52,489 nucleotides of DNA from Guillardia theta CCMP2712 (taxonomy: Eukaryota > Cryptophyceae > Pyrenomonadales > Geminigeraceae), in the NCBI RefSeq assembly GCF_000315625.1, contig NW_005434534.1, forward strand, positions 44,488 through 96,976. The letters are read 5' to 3'. Made by a program: the position numbers and the translations under genes. Positions within the stretch are counted from its first letter, which is position 1. Each line of letters opens with the position of its first letter. Under the pieces are notes generated by a model. The model did no database searches. It saw only the letters and a list, made by a program, of their open reading frames with translations, and had not been told where the DNA came from. Below are positions 1 through 12,564 of the stretch, piece after piece.

Positions 1-1
1 A

Positions 2-549
2 TGTCGGATTTACTGGCATATGCAGCGCGATGTTTGCGAATCTTCTCAGACGCTGCAACATGGAGGGCGTCGAGGTTGACCTCCCCCCACTTGGTCAGGT
101 CGGCAGAGCTACCAATGTAAGGGTGGACCAACGTCACGTCCGCCATCAAGCCCTCGTACTGCTCGGACCCTCGATCGCGGATTCCAGGGATGTGGATATC
201 GCCCTTCATCTTGCGGCCATGAGGATAGGAGGGTACCTGCCGTCGAGAACGAGGATCCCCGACTGTATGGATGACGCTCTGAAGACCAGCTTCGTTCAGC
301 ATCGACCGAATCGTACGAGTAAGGAATCCACTCGATGGTTCAACGGTTGTCATGCGCCGTGGGAAGCTTGGAGGATCGGCGTTTGCAGGTCTGGAGATGA
401 TGTGCAGCAACGGAGGGATCGAGCTCGCGCTGACATCCATCACATTCCGTCGGACACTGGCAGATCGGCATGCCATGGAGATAGCAGTCGAGCATCTGAG
501 CATAGCGGTGCGGGAAGGCCTTGAGGGGGTAGTAGCTCGAGACTCGCAT
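2..549 (-). pseudogene. Degenerate C-terminal piece of a retroelement reverse-transcriptase polyprotein
   Basis: Two overlapping minus-strand open frames (549 to 340 and 353 to the window edge) read as successive parts of one protein but sit in different frames, so the copy is frameshifted or carries an unseen intron. The first holds a Cys/His cluster (CQCPTECDGC, then a His and a Cys) of the zinc-knuckle type found after the RT domain in many algal and oomycete non-LTR-like elements. The second continues with the usual tail: a helix, a Pro/Arg-rich stretch, then a DVTLVHPYIG segment matching the conserved 'DVTVxHP' motif of such elements. No RT catalytic part is in the window; it would lie beyond the left edge. 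Family recognition is by motif only. Confidence 0.5.
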
Positions 550-591
550 CGGAGAGTGGCTCAGGTCACGCTCAGGAAAATGAGCATGAAT

Positions 592-1710
592 GAAGTTTTA
601 CTCGCAGAAGGTAAAAAGTGCCTCAAGCAGTGCCGGGTCTGCTGACAGTTGCCCGCAGTGCTGGTTACTTTTGGTCTTGTTTTCTGGTGTGTGTTTGTGC
701 AGCTTCTCGCTGTGGCGCTGTGTGCATGCAGGTTTAGCTTGTTCCTGCTTTGTTCTGCTTAAGGCACTTTTAATTTTCTGCGAGTAAAACTTCACGCTGT
801 CTACGTGGCTTCCCGCGTGGGCTGGCAGTGTAGGGTTTGGTTGCCAGCAGTGCTGGTTACTTTCGGTCTTGTCTTCGAGTCTTTCGTGTGTTTGAGCCGC
901 GTTTGTTGCTGTTGCTGTGGGCTGTCTCGTGCTTTCTTCTGCTTGAGGCACTTTTTACCTTCTGCGAGTAAAACACTGCCTCATAATACAGCAACAAATT
1001 TCTTCTGCTTGAGGCACTTTCTACCATACTGATGCGAGTAAAACTCTCCTATTTTTACCTTCAGCGAGTGAAGTTTTACTCGCAGAAGGTAAAAAGTGCC
1101 TCAAGCAAAACAAAGCAGGAACAAGCTAAGCCTGCAAGTAAAACTCACACTGACTCATACGCTGATGCTTCCACCGTCGGAGTCCGAGACCTCCGGCGAA
1201 GACTCCTCGGGCGACTCGAGAAAAGTCCGAGGAGGAGCTGTCCGGGAGTCTGGCTCGAGGAGCGCCTGCGCTCGCAAGGGAGTCATGCGCCGAGCAAGAC
1301 CCTCATGCACACACTTCTGCATGAGGATAAGGAGGAGGGAAGATTTAAGGAGTTTTACTCGCATAACGTAAACGTCTTGAGTTTTACTCGCATAAGGTAA
1401 AAAGTGCCTAAACAGTGCCTCAAGCAGAAGAAAGCAGCAACAAGCAAGTCCCTCATGCACATCCGGTCAGCGGGATAGGTAGGGGCAACCAAGACCTACA
1501 CGCAACGACAAGAGCGGTACGAACACAGGGCGCATAATGGCGGTACCGTTCCAGTCCCCTGGCGCAGCAGCTGAGATATGACCCTCAACGGTGCCCCTGC
1601 TTTTACTGGCAGAAGGTAAAAAAGTGCCTCAAGCAAAATAAGCCGAACTGCCATGGCTCGAGAAGGTAAGAATTTTACTCGCATAAGTCAGAAAATGCCT
1701 CAAGCAGAAG
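592..1710. repeat. Cluster of about nine dispersed ~35-bp repeats in both orientations
   Basis: A core reading TTTTACTCGCAGAAGGTAAA followed by AAGTGCCTCAAGC recurs near 592, 1071, 1378, 1600 and 1672 on the plus strand and near 757, 938 and 1005 on the minus strand, with a partial copy near 1350. A longer inverted pair (about 725-770 against 1095-1140) extends the match through an AAAGCAGGAACAAGC word, so this piece could fold back. No protein is supported here. It lies next to the retroelement remnant, and a mobile or foldback origin is possible but not shown. Confidence 0.7.
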
Positions 1711-1776
1711 AAAGTAGAACAATCGAGAGCAGCCCCCATCTGCAGCTTCTTCATCTCAGACGCCAGCACGAGCTTG

Positions 1777-4700
1777 TCATGTGCTCATCTCCTCGGCGAA
1801 CACTCGGTGCAAGCGTCGTCCAAGCCCGGGGAGTTCTTGTCCTTGCGCACTCTCGACGCTTGTCAAGCAGACCAGGACGGCATGGTGACTCTCATAAAGG
1901 AGCCTCAAGATTTCTCTCGCAGCCTCTGCTACCAACATCAGCTCCATGACCTTCACATGCTGCTTGCACGAGCTCGACAACTTCGACAAGCTCGATCTCA
2001 CTCACTCGCATGCTTCACGCTCTCCTCATGGTCCCCGTGGATCGCATGCAGGATTGTTAGCCACAGCAGGGCATGGCCCATCTGCGGGCTCTCAGCAGCG
2101 AAACGCCGCGCGATGGAAGCCTGCCAAGGAGGGATGAGGAAACGAAAGACAAGAAAGCAGAACCAAGGAGTCCTTGGCCTCGTAAAGAGCAGCCGTGACG
2201 TCACCTTCGTCAAGCCTGGTCGACAAGTCAGCTGAGGGAAAGGCGGGGGGAGGCACAACAGCATGTGGCTCAAGAGATCTTTAGCCTCGGCGATGGCTGG
2301 ATGGCTCAAGCTCAACACCTTGGAGGCCTCTGACAACCAACTCGCCAGCCTCTTTCGCAGCTCCTCGCTGCCCGACGCTCAGCTCGACAAAAAAAGCTTC
2401 TCACTGACCGACTCATCCCGTTTGCCTGGTTCAGTAAGATTCTTCCTTGTTCCTCTACCTCCTCTGCTAGCGCTTGAGTCTTCAGTGGAACGCTCGCCCC
2501 GCAGCTGAAGCAGACGCCTTGATAGAAGGAGCAGGAAGATGCGATGTTGATCGCATCGGCAATCATAACCAGACGAGCATGGCAAATGTCAGGTAGCTGC
2601 TTGGCCCATCGCCTGCTCCCCTACCTGGATGCTTCGGATGTTTCATGCTGGCCACTCCTTGGCAGTCACTCACGCAGCAACGGAGCGGGTGGTACAAGAA
2701 TTCTTCTTCGCTGACCCCAGCCTCTGCCTCCCTACAGCTGCGAAAGGTCAAGGTGAGCAGCATCAGCCCTCGCCCACCTCCCCCTACGTTTGACATTCAC
2801 AATGGAAGAGATACTGAGACAAGAGCTGCCGGCGTCGCTCCGCCAAGCTTTCTTCTCCTCGTTGAGGGCCGTAGCAGTGCTCTAGGAGACGTCACACAGC
2901 TCTCGTACCTCTCCCGTCTCACCGATCTCTCCTCCACACGGGATGTCGCGGACTGCGCGGACGATCATCCTCGTCCCGTGGAAGGAGACGCTGACGTTGG
3001 CGTCGCAGCTGTGATTCATCATGCTCGCCACCTCCGCAGCTTCAGCATCCCATCACCGCGTCAAGCTCTCACCGGAAACAAACCCAACGCCACCCGCCAG
3101 CCGTCCGCCTCCTCGCCAGGCGCTCGGCTGTGACGATGGTGGATAGCAAACCCGTTGAGTCGGACCTGACGGTTGACAGTCAACGGCAAGGCGAAGCTCT
3201 AGGGCTCACCTTGCAGAGAAACCTGAGCACGTGGGAGGAAGCGAGAGGCTCGCTCACTCCTCTCCCCCTTCTCAACTCTGAAGGTAGAGATCGAACCCAA
3301 CAGGCAGCTGCTGTTGCGCTACCTCTGGCCATGTCGCTCAGCAGGGAGCTGCAGCCATTGGGCGAGGGAGCGACAAGCTCCTCCATCCTGTCCTCGAGGC
3401 TCCTTACAACATCAACCACGTCGTCAGAGTCGCAGGAGGCTGCTCCTTCCTTGTGGCAACATCGGACTGAAGGAAGCACGTGAGCCTCCGCTCAGGGCAG
3501 ATGGAAACACTGACCCGCCAGCACAAGCTCCTCCGGCAGGACAAGCGCCCATGGCCTGCGAACCAGCGGTAAAGTTGAGGAGATCATGGGAACAGCAAGA
3601 AGATGCTAGGAAATCGAGGGGAGAGACATGTGAGGAGAAGAGGGGAGGAGATGGGATGAGATGGGATGGGATGGGATGAGATGAGATGGGATGGGATGGG
3701 ATGGGATGGGATGGGATGGGATGAGATGGGATGAGATGGGATGGGATGAGATGGGATGAGATGGGATGAGATGGGATGGGATGGGATGGGATGGGATGGG
3801 ATGGGATGGGATAGGATGGGATGGGAGGAGGGTATGGACCTGCCGTACTCATAGCCGTGCTTCTCTTCGTCGAGGTCACGGCATTTAAGTGAACAGAACC
3901 TGGGTCGAGGAAAGCCTCTGCTGCAGTCAGTGGATGGTAGGGAAGAAGCCGCAAAGATACCGGGCAGTGATGAAGGCTGACGGGTGAAGCCTCGACAAGC
4001 ACCTACGACACCTTCATCCTGATGGACCCGCCAGGAGCTTCGAACCAGGCACAAACCCTCTCGCGGAATGATTTCCTCACGACCATCTCGAAGGGCAAGT
4101 CCTCTATCAAGACTTCTCCTGCCCGAACTTGCGCCTCTGCCAGTCACTCAGGTCCACCCAGCCCTCGCCTCGTGCACCTGCTATCAGACTCCTTCCCTTC
4201 CCCGTCGCTCTCGTCAGTTGCACCTTTGACGACTTTGACCTCGTGAGCCTCTCGCTAACTCGATCGCATGCACACGCGGGTGCTTGTCTGCCACCCTCCT
4301 CCCCTCCACTTCCCGCGCAGCTCAACAATGCGCGCAGCATTCGATCCAGCTCCGCCTTCACCTCCTCCTCCTTGACCCGCGTCTGTGCGGTCTCGAGGTC
4401 TTGTACGGCTTCTTTCAGCCTCCCCAGGTGGCGGCATGCGAGTGATCGGCGATGATACGCCTTCAAGTTGTCTCCGTCGCACAGCAACGAGGCAGACGCG
4501 TCGAGGATCGCGGACTCCCAGCGTTTCAATTTCAAGTGACAGGCAGCACGGTTGCTGTAGAGCAGGGAGGCAAGGGTTCTGCCTTGCTCCGTCAGCTCGT
4601 TCACGTTGACAAGAGCTTCAGTGAAGCTGCTTGCTGCTGCTTCGAACCTCCCTCGAGCATACTCAGAGTTTCCTGCCGCCTTGAGTCGCATCGCCTCCTC

Positions 4701-5146
4701 GTGGTCCCCCATGCAATCAGCAACCTGTGACAGGCGTAACGAAGGGGCAGGAGGGCGGACAGACGCAGTCGGAGAAGTGTTGGGGGGCGGGAAGTGGAGG
4801 GCGGTAGAAGGAGGCGGAGGAGAAAGATGACTACGATGAGGAGGAGCAGGAGGGTGAGAAGGAGGGGAGCGCAGGAGCAGGAGCGAAGAAGAGCAGGAGC
4901 AGGAGCAGGAGAGCAGGAGAGCAGGAGCAGCAGAGCAGGAGCAGCAGAAGCGCAAGAGAGCAGGAGAGCAGGAGCAGCAGAAGCGCAGGAGAGCAGGAGA
5001 GCAGGAGCAGGAGCAGGAGAGCAGGAGAGCAAGAGAGCAAGATGATGAGGAGAGACCTCGAGCGAGCACAAGGATGCGACTTGCTGCTGGAAGAGCTGGG
5101 ACGAGGATAGCGCTGCCAGCATCTCCATCACTGCGCTTTCCTTCAT
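1777..5146 (-). CDS. SMYD4-like protein: TPR, SET split by MYND, TPR (multi-exon)
   Basis: Likely protein-lysine methyltransferase of the SMYD (SET and MYND) family, which transfers methyl from S-adenosylmethionine. Joining minus-strand exons gives, in order: an N-terminal TPR block (about 4733-4190; GNSEYARGRFEAAASSF, LLYSNRAACHLKLKRWE); the SET start (GRSLIAEAQVRAGEVLIEDL, about 4150-4060); a MYND finger (FCSLKC...H, about 3910-3835); a linker exon (3478-3212); the SET core (VRLNGFAIHH, then ASMMNHSCDANVSVSF, about 3170-2900); post-SET YLFHCECQTC and CFSCG (2850-2480); and C-terminal TPR-like helices (about 2380-1777) ending at TGA 1779. About 11 exons. Start: ATG at 5146 gives a short first exon before an intron of AGCAGG repeats; ATG at 4712 is the alternative. 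The last MYND Cys appears as Tyr (HGYEYG). The join near 2235-2275 is unresolved, so damage there is possible. Head to head with the dioxygenase gene. Confidence 0.75.
3648..3826. repeat. GGGAT/GAGAT pentanucleotide microsatellite inside an SMYD intron
   Basis: About 35 copies of GGGAT with GAGAT variants. The array sits between the MYND exon (about 3835) and the next SMYD exon (about 3575), so the long Ser/His/Pro-type open frames over it are not protein. Confidence 0.9.
4855..5040. repeat. AGCAGG/AGGAGC low-complexity array, probable first SMYD intron
   Basis: Degenerate tandem AGCAGGAG words. On the minus strand they read as Leu/Ser/Cys-rich runs that no TPR protein would carry. A CAG acceptor just before the TPR exon (about 4733) supports intron status. 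Confidence 0.75.
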
Positions 5147-5446
5147 GGTTTGGGATTACACAAAGTATCCAGATCCGCCTCAGTAATCAATTGAAGAATT
5201 TGAAAAGACAGCGAATCTCACTCCTCAAACTAACCTGCTTCTTTTCTCTGCCCACAGGTTGCTCCGACGGCTGCATTTCGCCCTCGTCCCGACTGTCTTC
5301 GGTCCCTCCTCCTCCCCTCCTCCTCCCCTGCCTCTACTCTGTCTTCTCCTCCCTTCATCTTTGCCCCCTTGCTCGTCAACTCTCACATCTCCGTCCTCTC
5401 CGCTCCTTTCCAGCTCCAGCCCCAGCCCCTACTCGTTGCACGTGCA

Positions 5447-7965
<2,519 letters not shown>

Positions 7966-8207
7966 CCCGAGGGGGAGGGGGAGGAGGGGGAGGAGGAGAG
8001 GACTTTATTAAGCACCAGGCTGTATTGAACATCAAACGATTAACTTACAAGGGACGAGCTGGAGGGTCTGAAGGTGATCTCAGTTGGGCATTAGCCGGAG
8101 GTGCTCGCAAACAATAAGGTCAATAGCTCAGGCTTGACTTCCTAACTTAATGAGCGAGCGAAACGTCAGGGGCGTCAAGACCCGCGTCGTGTGCGTCTCT
8201 TGTCCTC

Positions 8208-10929
8208 CTACCTCATGGTCAGCATGGACCTCGCACATGGGGTGGGGTGGTCTGTTGCAAGGGGGGTGGGGATAGAGGAGGCACCTTGCTCGGTCTCATA
8301 CACTTCCTGCTTGGTGATGACGTTGATCTTGTGGTTGATGATGGCCCAGTCAAGCCAGTCGAGAAGCTCCTCAGCTCCATTCTGCTTACATTGTCATGCA
8401 CGTGGACAAAGGACAAGGAAGAAAGTGATCTGAGACCGCAGGGGAGTTGACGTCGAAGAATGGATTAAGCTGACTGAGCTTGGTGCAGAATTCATCTTCA
8501 GTGATCTCGTTGTCAAACTTCTTGTGCGGATTCTTGTTCTCTCTGTCGATGTCAACAAAGATGGCATCTATCATCTGGTCTGTGAGGTATTCTGAGCTGA
8601 ACCCCCCAAGATAGTCCACCTGAAAAAAAAGACAGAGAGAGAGTCAAGAGATGGAGGGGAGCGAGGAGGGCGAGGAAAGAAAACTCACTGTCTGCTCGAA
8701 GAGGATGCCGTTGAGTCCGTCTCCGAGCTCCAAGACCAAGTCTTCGACCTCGTGATCTTCGATCACCATCCCGATCTGATGGAAGAACGCCTGCACGTCG
8801 CTCCTCGGGATGTATCTTGTCCCGCTCCGTTCTCGACACTCACGCTCGAACCTGCCACGGGTGAGGTCGCGACGACGAAACCTTGAGGTCTCACATCTCA
8901 AACACGTCCTTGATCTCCGAGAGGTGAGACGTCTCCGCGTCCCTCGAGAGCTTCTCGAGCTTTAGAATGCGACGAGCATATCCTCGAAGGGTATGGAGCA
9001 GGCGAGTAACGAAGAATTTTCTCCTCGCCTTGATCTCCATCTCGACTGTGTGAACGGTCTTTCTCCTTCTCATCATCTCGATGCTAGTGACAAGCACGTA
9101 GAGCTTCATGACCTGCGGGAGGTAGTAGTACATCATGATCGACGGACACAAGATGGCCATGATGAGCAGAGTGACAGTATGAGCTGCTCGGGTCACCAGG
9201 TCCTCGCCGAACCGAAAGACGAAGAGAGAGAAGTAGACAGAACCAAGAAAGGAGCAGGTACGGATGATGTGCATCATCACATGAGGCCCTGAGATGCCAA
9301 ACCAAAACAGCCGCTCTTGAGGATTCGGGTTTCTTGTTCCATTGCATAGCTTGTAGAACCAGCCCTTCTCCTCTGCCGTGGTCAAGCTCTGCCTGTCGTC
9401 TTCGCGCGCTCGAGAGATGTAAAAGGGAACCATTGTTCCTTCTGCAATATGACCGTCATATCGGACTAACATCATATAGATGTCCAAGAGCTTGTTCCTC
9501 ATGATGATCATGATTGCGAGCAAAAGGATGCCGAGAAGCAAGAAAACTGCGATCTTTACGTCTTCGTGGGGGATCATCATGAAGAAGCGAGCTAACACGA
9601 TGAGGAGCAAGATGATGCCCCAGGTCTCCGGCTCCACTTGCACCATCTCATTGAAGGTTTCTGTCGTGCATTCTTTGAGGTATTGGGAGAAACGGAAAGA
9701 AGAGTCGAGAGCCTTGTGGGAAATTTTGAGGGGGGGATTCAAGAAGCTGTGCCTCATCACACACTGCACCCAACATCACCGCCTTCACGCAATGTCACAT
9801 CGACTCACGTAGCACTTCACTTCTCTCGAAACCCCTTCGAACTCTGGTGAAGTGAACAATTCTGAGATGCTCTTCTCTGCAAAGAATTTTAGATGATCAT
9901 CAACTTCATGACTGCTGACCTGTCTTTGCATTTTGAATGGCAAACAATTCGAACTTTTCCCACTCATCACAATATCTTTTGAATCTCCACAACGTGCATC
10001 CAACCAACGTGACAAACAGCACCACTATGAGAAACAAGAGGATATGGGCCATGTCAAACATCTCAACGAGTTCCGAGGGAGTGCCAAAAATCTGAAGTAT
10101 AATCAATTCACTTCGATCACATCGCGATGACCAAACTTGCCGCTGTGGATATCTGCTGGGGTAACCCCGTCTTGACAGACATGAAGACGAGCAAGGCTAT
10201 ACAGCCCAACACCTGGAGTGAAACAATGAACGCATGAGGTCGAAAAGCGGAGCTCACCGTCAGCTCTTTGAACAGAGTTTCGATCACTGGCTTCGAAAAA
10301 TGCGAGCTCATTGCATGAATTTTGTGTGCCGTAAAGTCGATGAGGACAGTGACCAAGACAATGATGGTCAGAATAGCAATCACAACGTTTCTTGCTCGAT
10401 TCGTCTCAGACAATCTTGCAAGCAATTCAGCTGGCATAATCGTCACATCTCTTTCCTCACAAGTGCAAGACGACCTTTTTTCTCTTCGTACTCTTTTCTT
10501 AAAGCTGCTTGTCTCATCGCCTTCCTCTTCAAGTGAATCCGCACAGCCTCATCAGGATGCTCCTCCGAAAACTTCACCTGGTTGACATGTCAGCGTCACA
10601 TTCAGCACAGACATTGTTTTCGTAGATGAAGCAGAAAGTAACAATACTTTATCTTTCAGATACTCCTCCTCCTCAGGGGATTGGTTGCCATAATCAACAT
10701 TTAGATCCATGGAGACGTTTGATTTTGGCTGGGCTGAATTCAGCAAGAGGAAAAGCAATGGAAGGAGACCCACTGTTGCGCCGTTGGTGAGCTGCTGGGA
10801 GGCCAAAACCTCTTTCTCGCTCAACGACAACTTTTGATCAACATGTCTTATTGTTGGTGAGTCCGTAAACAAGAAATAGGCGGCGATGCAGATGCAAAGC
10901 AAGGAGGCGAACTGATGCCGTCCCGACAT
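8208..10929 (-). CDS. MLO-like multispanning membrane protein with EF-hand-like tail
   Basis: Joined exons give an N-terminal signal/TM (MSGRHQFASLLCICIAAYFL), a charged helix (VKFSEEHPDEAVRI...EYEEKK), a TM segment and helix typical of MLO proteins (AELLARLSETNRARNVVIAI; HKIHAMSSHFSKPVIETLFK; ELTVLGCIALLVF), the MLO-like block with MAHILLFLIVVL then CDEWEKFE, FRFSQYLKECTTETFNEMVQ followed by a Trp and five or more TM segments (exon 9751-8905). Plant MLO proteins are seven-TM plasma-membrane proteins, several reported as Ca2+-permeable channels, with a calmodulin-binding tail. Here the tail instead has two EF-hand-like units (LELGDGLNGILFEQ; FVDIDRENKNPHK) and a last exon DWLDWAIINHKINV, ending at TAG 8208-8210. 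Nine or so introns, all phase-consistent. A diverged MLO homologue is my reading; sequence similarity to plant MLO is limited to pattern. Confidence 0.7.
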
Positions 10930-11025
10930 CTGAAATCCAGTTGTCAACGTTTATAGATAGTTGCCGCTCGACAGCATCAGTCGCATAGCCTCAGCCTCCT
11001 TCCAAGTCAAAACTTAGAACGGGAT

Positions 11026-11283
11026 CTACTCACTACAAACACTGGTCAAGCCCCAGAAGTACCTGCTTCCTAATGTCCTCTTGCTATTTGTTCTCATCCA
11101 TGCACAGTAGGGCAATTTCTGTACTTTCTTCACGACCTCATGATAGAACAAGGAAAATATGACTGCAACATCATTGCGAAGACAGGACCTCCATTCCCTC
11201 CATCTCATCCTTCCCCTCTCATCAAAGTTTGCCCGCTCTTTATCCCTCGTCGTCTCCCATAGCCATCTTACCTTACTTGCCAT
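11026..11283 (-). CDS. Short open frame of unknown nature
   Basis: ATG at 11283 opens an 85-codon frame rich in Arg/Lys/Trp at its start (MASKVRWLWETTRDKERANF). It lies between the MLO-like gene and the first GC island. It could be an upstream exon of the MLO-like gene (a GTACTT donor-like site follows near 11065), a separate small gene or chance. Confidence 0.2.
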   Translation of the reverse strand: MASKVRWLWETTRDKERANFDERGRMRWREWRSCLRNDVAVIFSLFYHEVVKKVQKLPYCAWMRTNSKRTLGSRYFWGLTSVCSE

Positions 11284-11419
11284 GGCCTACCGCTGCCCGA
11301 AATAGTAGAGAAAGCCCACCCCTGCTGCCCCCTGGTATGATCCAGTAGGGGTTCTCTTTGAGAATACCCACCCCCTGAATGATGCATACGAGAACAGGGG
11401 TCACAGTCTTGGGGGTACC

Positions 11420-12150
11420 CTAATCGGGCGCGGAGGGGACCCGGCCCGGCCCGGCGGCGCCGCCGCGGCCGGGGCCCGGCGGCGTGAGCGGCTCACTGTC
11501 AGTGACAGGCCGCCTCAGTGATCTGATCGGACAGTAATCGGTGACCGTCGGAGCCTGGAGTATGTAGTACTGCGAGCCTCGGAGCGGCTAGCCTAGTACA
11601 GTACGGCTCAGCTGCCGCAGCCGGGATCCGATGATCCGGCGGACGGCCGGGCCGCCGCACCGTCACTGCCGCGCCGCACAGGGCCGTGGCACGGCGAGCG
11701 GACCGGCCACGCCGTTGAACCGGGTCCGATCGGATCATCGGCGGCCGGGCGGACCCGGCGGCAAGTTGTGACCGGCTCTGCCGCGGTGCAGGCCGCGGCT
11801 GCCCTGAGCCTCGGAGAGCCTGGAGGATGAGCGGCAAGCCACATAGCGTTATGGTCACTACTACCGTACCGTACGGTACGTTCCGAAGTTCAGTCATCGG
11901 CGTTACCGTACGGTACCGTACTGCCAGGCTGGGCCGTAGTACAGTACGGTCCGATCGGCGGCGGCAAGTACCGTCGGCGGCGAGTCGGACTCGGGCTCAG
12001 CACCGTCAGGCTCGTGACTGTTCAACGGGCACGGTTCAACGGTTGTCACCGAGCGAGTCACTAACTGAGACGCCGGGCCGGGGACTGGGCGCCGGGCCCC
12101 CATGGGCCGGGCCCGGCGGCCCGGGGGCGGCCCGGACCGTCGGTCCAAAC
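11420..12150. other. GC-rich palindromic island 1
   Basis: About 730 bp of very GC-rich sequence unlike its surroundings, dense in short self-complementary words (GGCCCGG, CCGCGG, GATCCGATGATC, CCGTACCGTACGGTACG, TCAGTGA). It ends abruptly in an AT-rich stretch (about 12145-12180). No credible coding frame. It lies between the MLO-like gene and PIG-C, which diverge, so it may hold promoters for one or both. Confidence 0.7.
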
Positions 12151-12564
12151 TTTTAGTTCAATAATAATTATTAACTTTTAAAGTGAAGGCCTGAATGCCA
12201 GAGAGAGAGAGAAGCGAGAAGCGACAAGACAGGGGATGAGAGGGCTGAAGCAGGGAAAGTCTCTCAGAAAGTCTCTCTCAGAAGCGAGGTCTGGGGAAGG
12301 TAGAGGAGGGAGGAGGCCAAGGATGACAAGGAGGTCAGGTAGATCAATTTTGACCCACATCGGCTGTTTGATCTCTCTGCTATCATTAGCTTTGTGAGAT
12401 TCGGTAAACATTTCTTCTTTCAAGTTGAACTACTTGGCATGAAACTTAACTTGATGAGATGAGCATGACGCGTTGTCAGCCAGGCATACAAACTTACTGT
12501 TTGAGTTTGCTTACAGATCGTGTGTTTCATGGATCCGATTTCACAACTTGTATTTTGAGGTGAG

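Noticed and set aside
592-1710. CRISPR-like array
   Set aside because: Repeat copies occur in both orientations with unequal spacing, next to intron-bearing eukaryotic genes; no cas genes.
3424-4147. Ser/His/Ile/Pro-rich proteins on the minus strand
   Set aside because: Produced by the GGGAT pentamer array between SMYD exons; only short flanking parts are exon.
11499-12156. Arg/Ala/Pro-rich open frames in GC island 1
   Set aside because: High GC content suppresses stop codons; no motifs, no splice logic, and open on both strands alike.
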